DNA from: Paludibacter sp.
Lineage (GTDB): Bacteria; Bacteroidota; Bacteroidia; Bacteroidales; Paludibacteraceae
Assembly: GCA_003250325.1 (NCBI GenBank)
Contig: QKGU01000096.1
Location: forward strand, 1 to 36,367
Reading direction: 5' to 3'
DNA length: 36,367 nucleotides
Positions 26,020 through 34,796 of this stretch are shown here, in pieces. The position numbers and the translations under genes were made by a program. The stretch's first letter is position 1; each line of letters opens with the position of its first letter. The notes under the pieces were generated by a model, which saw only the letters and a program-made list of their open reading frames with translations, was not told the DNA's origin and did no database searches.

Positions 26020-26499
26020 TCAACGGGTGATATAAAGCACGTCGCCCGAAATAGAAGTGTGGTATTTTTTCAAAGGTTCTTTTGAAGGACCTGATGTCGG
26101 ATTCCCAAATCCAAATCCGATATCGTACACTGAACCGCATTTTTCGCAAACAACTTCACCGAAACTATCTTCTTTAAAATATACTTTTGTGGTGCGATTA
26201 GCTTCGTAAGGGCACGACATATCGAATGCATAGTAAATCGTGTTTCCCGAATCGTCGAGGCTAAGGCCGGAATATACCAATATCCCACCATACCCCACCC
26301 GATCGTAAGCAAGTTCCACATTTTCAAAATAAAGAAACTTGTTTTGGGTGTTTTTGAATGTGGGATATTTGGCAGTTAGATTTAGTTGTAAAGAAACCGG
26401 AACGTTGGGTATAGACGAGTAGTAATTATCGTCGCAACTTACACAAAGAAATGTAAGAAGAAAGCTTAGAAGATAATATTTAAAAGAACCGATTTGCAT
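26020..26499 (-). CDS. Lipoprotein with degenerate Rieske-like C-terminal domain
   Basis: Lipobox FLCVSCD; FDMSCPYEAN...VVCEKCGSVYDIGFGFGNPTSGPSKEPLKKY matches Rieske layout with substituted ligands. Confidence 0.65.
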   Translation of the reverse strand: MQIGSFKYYLLSFLLTFLCVSCDDNYYSSIPNVPVSLQLNLTAKYPTFKNTQNKFLYFENVELAYDRVGYGGILVYSGLSLDDSGNTIYYAFDMSCPYEANRTTKVYFKEDSFGEVVCEKCGSVYDIGFGFGNPTSGPSKEPLKKYHTSISGDVLYITR

Positions 26500-26568
26500 T
26501 CTAACTTTGATAACTATAGAACCTTATAAAGTCTTAACTTTATAAACTTTCTAACTTTACAAACTGAT

Positions 26569-27570
26569 TTACGCTCCTAATTCACCAATCTTCCATAACT
26601 CGTCGTCGGTGAACGATAAGTTTTCCAACGCGTTGATGTTGTCCTGTAATTGTTTTACAGAACTTGTTCCTACTATTACGGAATTCACAACCTCTGAGCG
26701 CAAACACCATGCAAGTGCCATTTGAGCTAACGACTGCCCACGGTTTGCTGCAATTTCGTTTAATGCTTTAATTTTTTCTACTTTCTCCGGTGTTATCTGA
26801 CTTTTTTGCAAAAAGCCATAGCTGTGAGCAGCCCGGGATTTTTCAGGTATGCCGTTAATGTATTTGTCGCTTAGCAATCCTTGCGATAACGGTGAAAAAG
26901 CAATAAATCCCGCTCCGTTTTCTTTTGCCAACGGTATCACTTCTTTTTCTATTTCCCTTGTAAAAATGCTGTATCTATCCTGATTTATCAGACATGGCGT
27001 CCCGTTTTCTTTCAAAATGCGGTAAGCTTCTTTTGCTTTCTCAGTAGGGTATTTCGATATCCCGACGTACAAGGCTTTTCCTTGTTTTACCATATCCGAT
27101 AATGCACCCATTGTTTCTTCTAAAGGGGTGTTTGGATCGTATCGGTGCGAATAAAATATGTCTACATAATCCAGCTTCATCCTTTTCAGACTTTGGTTCA
27201 GACTGCCGATAAGATATTTACGGGAACCACCGTCACCGTAAGGTCCATCCCACATGGCGTGACCAGCTTTGGTGCTGATAATCATTTCGTCGCGATAGGA
27301 TGAAAACAAATCCTTTAGCATCTTTCCAAAGTTCTTTTCGGCACTGCCGGCAGGAGTTCCGTAATTGTTTGCCAAATCGAAATGGGTGATACCATGATCG
27401 AAAGCAAACTTCAGCATTTTTTCAGCCTCTTCCGCATCATCCACGTCGCCGAAGTTGTGCCATAATCCCAGAGAAATGGTTGGAAGTTGCAATCCGCTTT
27501 TTCCACAATAACGATAACCGACAGATTGTGAATATCTTTCGTCAGAAGGTTTGTATTTGGAATGTGACAT
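26569..27570 (-). CDS. Aldo/keto reductase (YghZ / L-glyceraldehyde-3-phosphate reductase-like)
   Basis: YRYCGKSGLQLPTISLGLWHNFG, FDLANNYGTPAGSAEKNFG, MKLDYVDIFYSHRYDPNTPLEETMGAL, GFIAFSPLSQGLLSDKY. Confidence 0.95.
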   Translation of the reverse strand: MSHSKYKPSDERYSQSVGYRYCGKSGLQLPTISLGLWHNFGDVDDAEEAEKMLKFAFDHGITHFDLANNYGTPAGSAEKNFGKMLKDLFSSYRDEMIISTKAGHAMWDGPYGDGGSRKYLIGSLNQSLKRMKLDYVDIFYSHRYDPNTPLEETMGALSDMVKQGKALYVGISKYPTEKAKEAYRILKENGTPCLINQDRYSIFTREIEKEVIPLAKENGAGFIAFSPLSQGLLSDKYINGIPEKSRAAHSYGFLQKSQITPEKVEKIKALNEIAANRGQSLAQMALAWCLRSEVVNSVIVGTSSVKQLQDNINALENLSFTDDELWKIGELGA

Positions 27571-27610
27571 AATTATTTATTTTGATCTTAAATAAAATTC
27601 TCAAAAAATG

Positions 27611-27636
27611 CTCAAAGGTTTTTCAAACACTTTGAG
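27611..27636 (-). terminator. Hairpin/terminator 3' of lemA (copy A of repeated hairpin)
   Basis: ctcaaag-N12-ctttgag; minus strand followed by CATTTTTTGAG. Confidence 0.65.
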
Positions 27637-27659
27637 GTTTTTGAATAGGAAATTCTTTA

Positions 27660-28241
27660 TCAGAATTTAACCGCAGGAGCCGTTTCGTTTCCTTTTTCGG
27701 CTTCGAAATAAGGTTTCTGTGCAAATCCAAACATTCCTGCAAGCATATTGTTCGGGAAACGACGGATAGAGGTGTTAAACTCTTTTGCCAGTTCGTTGAA
27801 ACGGTTTCTTTCTACGGAAATACGATTTTCGGTACCTTCCAATTGAGCCTGTAATTCCAGAAAGTTTTGGTTCGCTTTTAAATCAGGATAATTCTCAGTA
27901 ATCATAAGTAATTTGCCTAAAGCAGAACTTAATTCGCCCTGAGCAGTCTGATATTGTTGAAGTTTCTCCGGAGTCAGATTAGCTGCATCCACGGTAACCT
28001 GAGTTGCTTTTGCGCGCGCAGCAACTACTCCTTCCAGCGTTTCACTTTCGTGAGTGGCATAACCTTTTACTGTCGCCACAAGGTTTGGAATTAAATCGCC
28101 ACGACGTTGATATTGATTTTCAACATTTGCCCACTGGCTCTTTACTTCTTCTTCTGCCGAAACCAATTTATTATATGCTGTAATGCCCAATAAAACCACT
28201 GCCACAATGGCTGCAAAAATTATAACTGTGCTTCTTTTCAT
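27660..28241 (-). CDS. lemA: LemA family protein
   Basis: N-terminal TM, YNKLVSAEEEVKSQWANVENQYQRRGDLIPNLVATVKGYATHE, ENYPDLKANQNFLELQAQLEGTENRISVERNRFNE. Confidence 0.96.
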   Translation of the reverse strand: MKRSTVIIFAAIVAVVLLGITAYNKLVSAEEEVKSQWANVENQYQRRGDLIPNLVATVKGYATHESETLEGVVAARAKATQVTVDAANLTPEKLQQYQTAQGELSSALGKLLMITENYPDLKANQNFLELQAQLEGTENRISVERNRFNELAKEFNTSIRRFPNNMLAGMFGFAQKPYFEAEKGNETAPAVKF

Positions 28242-28308
28242 TTTCGATATTTTTTTTGATTGAATAATTTTAAAACTGAATGATAAAAAAAATCTTTGTT
28301 TCTAAACG

Positions 28309-28334
28309 CTCAAAAGTCTTTCATACGTTTTGAG
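28309..28334 (-). terminator. Hairpin 3' of TPM gene (copy B of repeated hairpin)
   Basis: ctcaaaa-N12-ttttgag, homologous to copy A with compensatory base change. Confidence 0.55.
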
Positions 28335-28369
28335 GTTTTCAACTGTTCACTGTCAACTGATAACTGAAA

Positions 28370-29695
28370 TTACCATCCGCTTGTGGCGCCACCTCCGCCG
28401 GACATTCCGCCTCCAAAACTGCCACCACTGAAACCGCCTCCGCCAAAACCACCACGTCCGCTAAATAAGCTTCCTGCCGCCATAGCTCCACCAATAGCAC
28501 TACCATTGCGTGTCAGGCGAGGAATATTATCGTTATGATGTTCATCGTACCCACAAAATTTACAGTGGAAAGTTGTACGTTGTGTACCGGAACTAAGGTA
28601 AGTTGGAGCAATCAATGTCTTTTTCTCTTTCATAATAAACGCCTTCGTTCCGCACTTCGGACATTCGGAATAAGCACTCGGTTTATCATAAGTAAAAATA
28701 GCTTCGTTGGCGCATTTGTCGCACACAAACACATCGTAATCCACGGCATGTAACTGCTCTTCGAACTGTTGCGAAAGTTTCAGGTATTTATCCTCGTTTT
28801 TTTCTGATAATAGATGCATTTTTCCATCACAAACGTTGCATGGAATGGGTTCTCTTCTTATTCTCAACATCTTCAACCGACCGTATATATTTGCCGGAAT
28901 AGTAGTAAACGGAACAGGTATAAGCAAAAGGATATAAAGAGGATTCAGAAACAAAATGATTACTAAAAATCCAACGATAGGAACAAGGATAGAAACCAGA
29001 CTGATAATTCCGGCTTTTTGGCTTTTAACCGCCTTATATCTCTCAACGTTTGTTTTGAATTTTGGATTTTTACGAATGGTGCGAATAGTACTTCCCAACC
29101 ACAACCAGCTAAACAAAGTGAGTAAAATATAGGCTGCGATGGCTGTAGGAAGTATTTCGTTCCAGGCTATAGGAGATGTTGAAGCCTCTTCGACGGGTTC
29201 GTTGCGAATGTATTTTCCGGTTTGTTGTAATCCGGCCATTATTCCGGCGTCGAAATTTCCATTTCTGAACTCGGGAATCATGGTTTGTGTTTGGATTCGT
29301 TTGCAGATGGCATCGGGCAATACGCCTTCCAGACCGTAACCGGTTTCGATAGTTACTTTTTTCTGGTTTAACACGAAAAGAATCAGTAAACCATTGTCCT
29401 GCTTTGCTTTCCCTATTTTCCACAAAGCAAAAAGTTTATTCGCAAAATCGGTGATTTCGTTATATCCAATTGAATTTACAGCAACAACGGCAATTTCAGC
29501 TCCTGTTTGAGATTTGAGTGAATCGATGAAGACATTCATTTGACTTACAGCCGACGAACTCAAAATGCCATCAGGATTGCTTACGAAAGCATGTGCGTTG
29601 GTTGTAATCGGATTTGGGACTGTTTTTACCGTGTATCCGGAAGCAAAAGTAATGGTTGCAACCGAACAGAATAGTATAATTAATATCTTTCTCAT
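28370..29695 (-). CDS. TPM-domain (YgcG-like) protein with CxxC zinc-ribbon region and Gly-rich C-terminus
   Basis: VSNPDGILSSSAVSQMNVFIDSLKSQTGAEIAVVAVNSI, NGLLILFVLNQKKVTIETGYGLEGVLPDAICKRI; CNVC, CDKC, CPKC, CKFC; GGFGGGGFSGGSFGGGMSGGGGATSGW. Confidence 0.9.
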   Translation of the reverse strand: MRKILIILFCSVATITFASGYTVKTVPNPITTNAHAFVSNPDGILSSSAVSQMNVFIDSLKSQTGAEIAVVAVNSIGYNEITDFANKLFALWKIGKAKQDNGLLILFVLNQKKVTIETGYGLEGVLPDAICKRIQTQTMIPEFRNGNFDAGIMAGLQQTGKYIRNEPVEEASTSPIAWNEILPTAIAAYILLTLFSWLWLGSTIRTIRKNPKFKTNVERYKAVKSQKAGIISLVSILVPIVGFLVIILFLNPLYILLLIPVPFTTIPANIYGRLKMLRIRREPIPCNVCDGKMHLLSEKNEDKYLKLSQQFEEQLHAVDYDVFVCDKCANEAIFTYDKPSAYSECPKCGTKAFIMKEKKTLIAPTYLSSGTQRTTFHCKFCGYDEHHNDNIPRLTRNGSAIGGAMAAGSLFSGRGGFGGGGFSGGSFGGGMSGGGGATSGW

Positions 29696-29731
29696 GGCAG
29701 TTGCGTAAGATATAATGTTTATGTAACTAAA

Positions 29732-30232
29732 TTAGTCTATAAGATATAGCAAACTATTGCTTGAGTCAATTAAATCAACGTCAAAAATAAGTGTGGAATG
29801 TGGTGGAATGTCTGTCATTGTAGACAGTGTGTCATACCCCAACTTGCTTGGTATATAAAATCTATATTTGGCTCCACCATTCATTTTTGTGAGACCTTCC
29901 TGCCAGCCTTTTACCAGTTCTGTCATATCCAGTATTACTTTAGAGTTGGAATCGAAAACGGATCCATCGACTAATTTTCCTGTATAACTTACTTTTACAT
30001 AATCTGTTTTACTGGGTTTTCTGTTGTAATTCCACCCCGGAATAATTACCTGATAACACAAACCACTATTTGTCATATAAAAAGTGCTGTCAATGCCTTT
30101 ATGATCTTTGATTAACTGCTCCATGTATAGATCATTTTTTAATTTCCAGTCAGCCCATTCGTCCTCCTGACATGCAGGAAGTATAATAATGAAAAGTGAA
30201 ATAAATAAAATGAAAAGTGAATTTCGTTTCAT
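29732..30232 (-). CDS. FKBP-type peptidyl-prolyl cis-trans isomerase, lipoprotein
   Basis: ILPACQE lipobox; DYVKVSYTGKLVDGSVFDS, GWQEGLTKMNGGAKYRFYIPSKLGYD, HSTLIFDVDLID. Confidence 0.92.
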   Translation of the reverse strand: MKRNSLFILFISLFIIILPACQEDEWADWKLKNDLYMEQLIKDHKGIDSTFYMTNSGLCYQVIIPGWNYNRKPSKTDYVKVSYTGKLVDGSVFDSNSKVILDMTELVKGWQEGLTKMNGGAKYRFYIPSKLGYDTLSTMTDIPPHSTLIFDVDLIDSSNSLLYLID

Positions 30233-30244
30233 GATTTATATTTT

Positions 30245-31639
30245 TTATTCTTTATTCTTTGAATTTCTATTTTCTATCTCTTTATATTGTTGCGAGAACG
30301 ATTTTTTTGCAAATACAGGCATTAATCTCTTCGGACCCCAGCCAACAAAATTGAACGGATAGATTCCTGTGTTTTTTATAACCGAAGGAAAAGAATCAAA
30401 AGTACTTCTTTTTGAGCTAATGATTCGAAATCCTTTCATAATTATTTTCTCTGCCGAAGGCCTCAAATTTTGTTCCACCGTTTTTCGTCTGTTTGCAAGC
30501 AGAATTTCTGTCAGTGGAATTTTTACCGGGCAAACTTCCGCACACTTTCCGCAAAGGGAGGAGGCGAAGCTTAAATGCGAAAAATCTTTGAACCCACGCA
30601 AAAATGGTGTCAGAACTGAACCTATCGGGCCACTGTATGTCGTGTCATACGTATATCCGCCAATCGTTTTGTAAACCGGGCAACCATTCAGGCATGCTCC
30701 GCAACGGATACATGCTAAGGCTTCGTAGGCTTCGTTATCGTTATAAACATTTGTCCGACCGTTGTCGAGCAAAATAACAATCATTTTCTCGGGACCATCA
30801 ACTTCGTCGGAACGACGTGCTCCGGTAAATATCGTATTGTATGCCGTAATTTGCTGTCCAGTTCCGTGTGCCGCCAAAAGTGGATAAAACAATCCCAGTT
30901 GGCTCATTTTTGGAATAATTTTTTCAATTCCGGCAATGACGATATGCACCTTCGGGAAAGCCGTGGACATTAATCCGTTTCCTTCGTTTTCGGTAACCGA
31001 TATTCCTCCGATATCGGCAATCAGGAAATTAGCTCCCGTAACGCCAACGTCGGCCCGGGTATATTTTTTTCGTAATACCTGTCGAACATATTCCGTTAGT
31101 TCTTCGGGTGTACTGTCGATCGGTGTTCCGAATTTCTCGTTGAACAAACGGGCAATATCGCCTTTTGATTTATGCATCGCCGGTGTTACAATATGATAAG
31201 GTCGCTCGCCTGCTACCTGCACAATAAATTCTCCCAAATCCGTTTCAACCGATTCGCAGCCTTTTTTCTCTGCCGTGTGGTTCAATTCGATTTCTTCGGT
31301 AGTCATCGATTTGCTTTTCACCAACAGTTTGGCTTCGTTATCAATCAGAATTTTTTCAATATAACCTGTTGCTTCGGTCGTATCTTTTGCCCACAAAACT
31401 TCAACTCCTCGTGAACTTATTTTTTCTTCAAATTCAATCAGGTACTTATCCCAGTTTGCCAACACATCACGCTTGATAGCTGCCGCCTGGTTTTTCGCTT
31501 TTTCAAGATTGTTATATCTCGCCATTCCTTTTCGCACAGCTGCATCGTAGCGCGAAATGTTGAACTTTATCGTACTTCGGTGTTTTTCATCGAAGGCGAT
31601 AGAACTTGCGGCTTTAGTAAATTTTGAACTTTGCGACAC
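30245..31639 (-). CDS. lutB: LutB/LldF-type iron-sulfur lactate utilisation protein
   Basis: VKSKSMTTEEIELN, VGVTGANFLIADIGGISVTENEGNG, CIRCGACLNGCPVYKTIGG, LCGKCAEVCPVKIPL. Confidence 0.93.
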   Translation of the reverse strand: MSQSSKFTKAASSIAFDEKHRSTIKFNISRYDAAVRKGMARYNNLEKAKNQAAAIKRDVLANWDKYLIEFEEKISSRGVEVLWAKDTTEATGYIEKILIDNEAKLLVKSKSMTTEEIELNHTAEKKGCESVETDLGEFIVQVAGERPYHIVTPAMHKSKGDIARLFNEKFGTPIDSTPEELTEYVRQVLRKKYTRADVGVTGANFLIADIGGISVTENEGNGLMSTAFPKVHIVIAGIEKIIPKMSQLGLFYPLLAAHGTGQQITAYNTIFTGARRSDEVDGPEKMIVILLDNGRTNVYNDNEAYEALACIRCGACLNGCPVYKTIGGYTYDTTYSGPIGSVLTPFLRGFKDFSHLSFASSLCGKCAEVCPVKIPLTEILLANRRKTVEQNLRPSAEKIIMKGFRIISSKRSTFDSFPSVIKNTGIYPFNFVGWGPKRLMPVFAKKSFSQQYKEIENRNSKNKE

Positions 31640-31699
31640 GAATTTGCTCGTTAAATTTAATTTGTTTACTTACTACCAATACTTTCTATCGACTATTGT

Positions 31700-32593
31700 C
31701 TATTTCTCAAATACGAAACTAAAACTTCCGATACGATTTCCATCGGCGAAGAAATCAGCGTGATAAGTTCCTTTAGGTAGAATTTCGCCTACTTTCCAGT
31801 AAAGCGCATCGCTGATGGCTTCGCCTGTATATTCAATTTTCTTCGATGCCGAGTAGGCAATATCCCTGTTTTCGTAATGAAATACGTTAGTCGGACTTTT
31901 CGTCAGCACTTCATCATCCGGTTTTGTTATTCTCAGATAAATGATTTTCTCGCCCGGAGTTGCCGTTACATTTTTCGTAATTGTATAGTTAAACTGCAAA
32001 TTTGCCGTTTGCGAAAACCATGATGTTTTTTTGTTTTTGCTATTCAAAGGCACCATACTAAAATTAGTAACTTCCAGAATAGACGCACGGTTCACCACTT
32101 CGTTCAGCGTTTCTTTTTCCTTCGATAACTGTTGCACGGTTTCGGTGGCAGCCTGATATTTCCGCTTTACTTCAACATTTTCTGTTTTCAACACTTTGTT
32201 TATCGAGTTGAGGGAATCGATCTGATTTACGTATTGAACCATGACCGCTCTAACAGTTGCAAGTTCTTTTCTCAGTTCGGCAATACGTCTGGCATTTGTA
32301 GATTTGGTAACGCGCAATTCGTCCAGCAATTGTTGAACTTTTGTTTTCTGATCCTGAAGTAATTGGATTAATGAATCGTTCTTAATATTGGACGTGTAAC
32401 CGTCGTAATCAAGAGCTAAATCGGAATAATCTTTTTCGATTTGTTCTTTTTCAAAATTCATTTGCTCGACCATTTCGGCCATTTCCTGATCTTTCTGCTG
32501 GCTTTGGTTTACAAAATAAACAGCAACAGTAGTAACCGCAAGCAAGATCAAAACTACTACAGCTATAATAATGAATATGGTACTTTTCTTCAT
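31700..32593 (-). CDS. Hypothetical single-TM coiled-coil protein with C-terminal beta domain
   Basis: N-terminal TM, long Gln/Glu/Lys-rich coiled coil, then NLQFNYTITKNVTATPGEKIIYLRITKPDDEVL. Confidence 0.75.
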   Translation of the reverse strand: MKKSTIFIIIAVVVLILLAVTTVAVYFVNQSQQKDQEMAEMVEQMNFEKEQIEKDYSDLALDYDGYTSNIKNDSLIQLLQDQKTKVQQLLDELRVTKSTNARRIAELRKELATVRAVMVQYVNQIDSLNSINKVLKTENVEVKRKYQAATETVQQLSKEKETLNEVVNRASILEVTNFSMVPLNSKNKKTSWFSQTANLQFNYTITKNVTATPGEKIIYLRITKPDDEVLTKSPTNVFHYENRDIAYSASKKIEYTGEAISDALYWKVGEILPKGTYHADFFADGNRIGSFSFVFEK

Positions 32594-32628
32594 TCTAAAA
32601 ATTGTCTTTTCCTTTGTCTAAATTCAAT

Positions 32629-33927
32629 TTAAAGTGTGGCTAACACTTTTTCCAGTTTGATTCCTCTCGAACCTTTTATTAAAATATAATTCTCCTTTAC
32701 CGGATTTTCTGTAAGATAAACAATCAGTTCATCCACGTTTTCAAACGTTTGAAAAGATTGATCTGTATTTTTAAACTGTTGACCTACCAAAAAAACGTTG
32801 GTAAATCCTTTTTGTTGTAGCAAATCCACCACATTTTGATGTTCGGCAGCGCTTTGATCTCCGAGCTCCAGCATGTCGCCCAATATCAGGGTTTTTTTAT
32901 CCACTTCCATTTGAGCAAAGTTCATAATGGCCGCGTTCATACTGGTTGGGTTGGCATTGTAAGCATCAACAACCAGTTTATTGTTCTCGGTAACTGTAAG
33001 TTGCGAGCGATTGTTTTGCGGAGTGTAATTTTCCAATCCACGCTTAATTTCGTCGTTTTGCAACTTGAAATAACTGCCAATAGCAACAGCTGCCATAACA
33101 TTTTCCGCATTGTAAGCACCAATAAGTTTCGTAGTGACGCCAAATGTACTTTTGGGTTTTGCGGTGCATTCCATTTCAAGAAAAGGAGAGCAGCCTGTTA
33201 TTTCACCATAAATCTGGTATTCCGGATTAAATCCGAATCCGCAAACATTTTCAGCTTCGATAGCAAATCCGGTTTTGGTAGCCATTTCTACCAAATGTTT
33301 GTTGTCTTTGTTGATAAAAATGAGGATTCCGTTTCTCAGAATATTGTCGTATAGTTCGGCTTTTGTACTTTTTACGCCTTCAAACGATCCAAATCCTTCG
33401 AGATGAGCTTTCCCAACGTTGGTAATAATTCCGTAGTTTGGACGGGCAATGTCGCACAACTGTCTAATTTCACCCGGGTGGTTTGCTCCCATTTCGATAA
33501 TGGCAATTTGATGCTCCGGTTTAAGTTGAAGCAATGTTAGCGGTACGCCGATATGGTTGTTCAGATTTCCCTGAGTATAAAGGATGTTGTACTTTTCTTT
33601 CAGAACGGCAGCGATCAACTCTTTTGTGGTTGTTTTCCCATTTGTTCCGGTGATTCCGATTACCGGAGTTCCCAATTGCCTACGGTGGAAAGCAGCCAGC
33701 CTTTGCAGACTTTCGAGCACATTATCCACCAAAATAAATCGTTCGTCGATAGCATATTCCGCTTCATCTACCACTGCGTAAGAGCAACCTTTTTCAATAG
33801 CTGAAAGTGCAAACGCGTTCGCATTGAAGTTTTCACCCTTTAGGGCAAAAAAAATTGAACCGGCAGGACAAACGCGACTGTCGGTACAAATTATTGGATG
33901 TTCAAGAAACAGTTTGTAGAGTTGCAT
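32629..33927 (-). CDS. murF: UDP-N-acetylmuramoyl-tripeptide--D-alanyl-D-alanine ligase
   Basis: TDSRVCPAGSIFFALKGENFN, VIGITGTNGKTTTKELIAAVL, IEMGANHPGEIRQLC, DAYNANPTSMNAAI, LGDMLELG. Confidence 0.96.
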   Translation of the reverse strand: MQLYKLFLEHPIICTDSRVCPAGSIFFALKGENFNANAFALSAIEKGCSYAVVDEAEYAIDERFILVDNVLESLQRLAAFHRRQLGTPVIGITGTNGKTTTKELIAAVLKEKYNILYTQGNLNNHIGVPLTLLQLKPEHQIAIIEMGANHPGEIRQLCDIARPNYGIITNVGKAHLEGFGSFEGVKSTKAELYDNILRNGILIFINKDNKHLVEMATKTGFAIEAENVCGFGFNPEYQIYGEITGCSPFLEMECTAKPKSTFGVTTKLIGAYNAENVMAAVAIGSYFKLQNDEIKRGLENYTPQNNRSQLTVTENNKLVVDAYNANPTSMNAAIMNFAQMEVDKKTLILGDMLELGDQSAAEHQNVVDLLQQKGFTNVFLVGQQFKNTDQSFQTFENVDELIVYLTENPVKENYILIKGSRGIKLEKVLATL

Positions 33928-33956
33928 GTCTGGATATGCCTTCGGATATTGATTTA

Positions 33957-34637
33957 TTATTTCTTTTTCTTTTTAGTGTCTTTTTTTTCTTTCTTGTTTT
34001 TCTTGTCGAAAAGTTTAAGATCACCAAACTCATAGCCCAAAGTAGCATACCAACCTCTTTGGAATAATTTATCGGTCGTTGTTTGGTTGAGGTTAAGAAT
34101 GCCAAATTCATATCCTCCTTTCAATGTCACTTTATTCCACTGTATACCACCTCCGGCACCGAGTTGAAGATTGACTCTGTAAAGACTATCAGTATATAAA
34201 TTTGTGGTAGCTGGAGAAATCTGGTCATAAGTAGAAGTTTTTACTTCCAACTGAGATAAGCCAATGTTTAGATTTGGTCCTGCATAGGCAAAAAGCTTCA
34301 ACGATTTTGATAATGGAAGTGTATACATAGCACGAAGAGGTACATCAGCAAAATGTCCGAATGTGTAGAAATGTACTTCGGTTGAGCTTGGATAACCCTG
34401 AAGTTTGTCGTTGTAAGCAACAGTATATAATGCTCCGGTGAGTAAACTAAAATTGTTTTTTAAAGGAATTACTGCAGAAAATCCAAGTTGATTTCCATTG
34501 AGAAAAGTTCTGCTGACTCCATTTCCGTAACGGACAGGATTTGTAAAACCGGCTTCAAACGATATTTTTTGCGCTGAAGCGATAGAAGTTACAAGTAGAA
34601 ATGTAAAGAGCAATTGAAATCTGAAGATTTTATTCAT
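33957..34637 (-). CDS. Outer-membrane beta-barrel protein with Lys-rich C-terminal tail
   Basis: Signal peptide; barrel-like strands ending TLGYEFGDLKLF then DKKNKKEKKDTKKKKK. Confidence 0.75.
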   Translation of the reverse strand: MNKIFRFQLLFTFLLVTSIASAQKISFEAGFTNPVRYGNGVSRTFLNGNQLGFSAVIPLKNNFSLLTGALYTVAYNDKLQGYPSSTEVHFYTFGHFADVPLRAMYTLPLSKSLKLFAYAGPNLNIGLSQLEVKTSTYDQISPATTNLYTDSLYRVNLQLGAGGGIQWNKVTLKGGYEFGILNLNQTTTDKLFQRGWYATLGYEFGDLKLFDKKNKKEKKDTKKKKK

Positions 34638-34671
34638 GGACGTTTTGTAAAGCGTTTTTTTTAATCGAATG

Positions 34672-34679
34672 CAAAGATA
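34672..34679 (-). promoter_or_regulatory. -7 element TATCTTTG for OMP gene
   Basis: + strand caaagata ~35 nt upstream of ATG. Confidence 0.55.
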
Positions 34680-34796
34680 ATTTTTTTTTACGACTAATAA
34701 ACTATCCGTATAGCTTGTTTACTTGCGCTTTACGAGAATTTAACGGATAACTTAGAGAGTGTTAATTGTCGTTAGAAATTGATTAAAGTCAACGCT

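Noticed and set aside
32836-33354. 172-aa plus-strand ORF opposite murF
   Set aside because: Shadow ORF with no domain and no own promoter or SD
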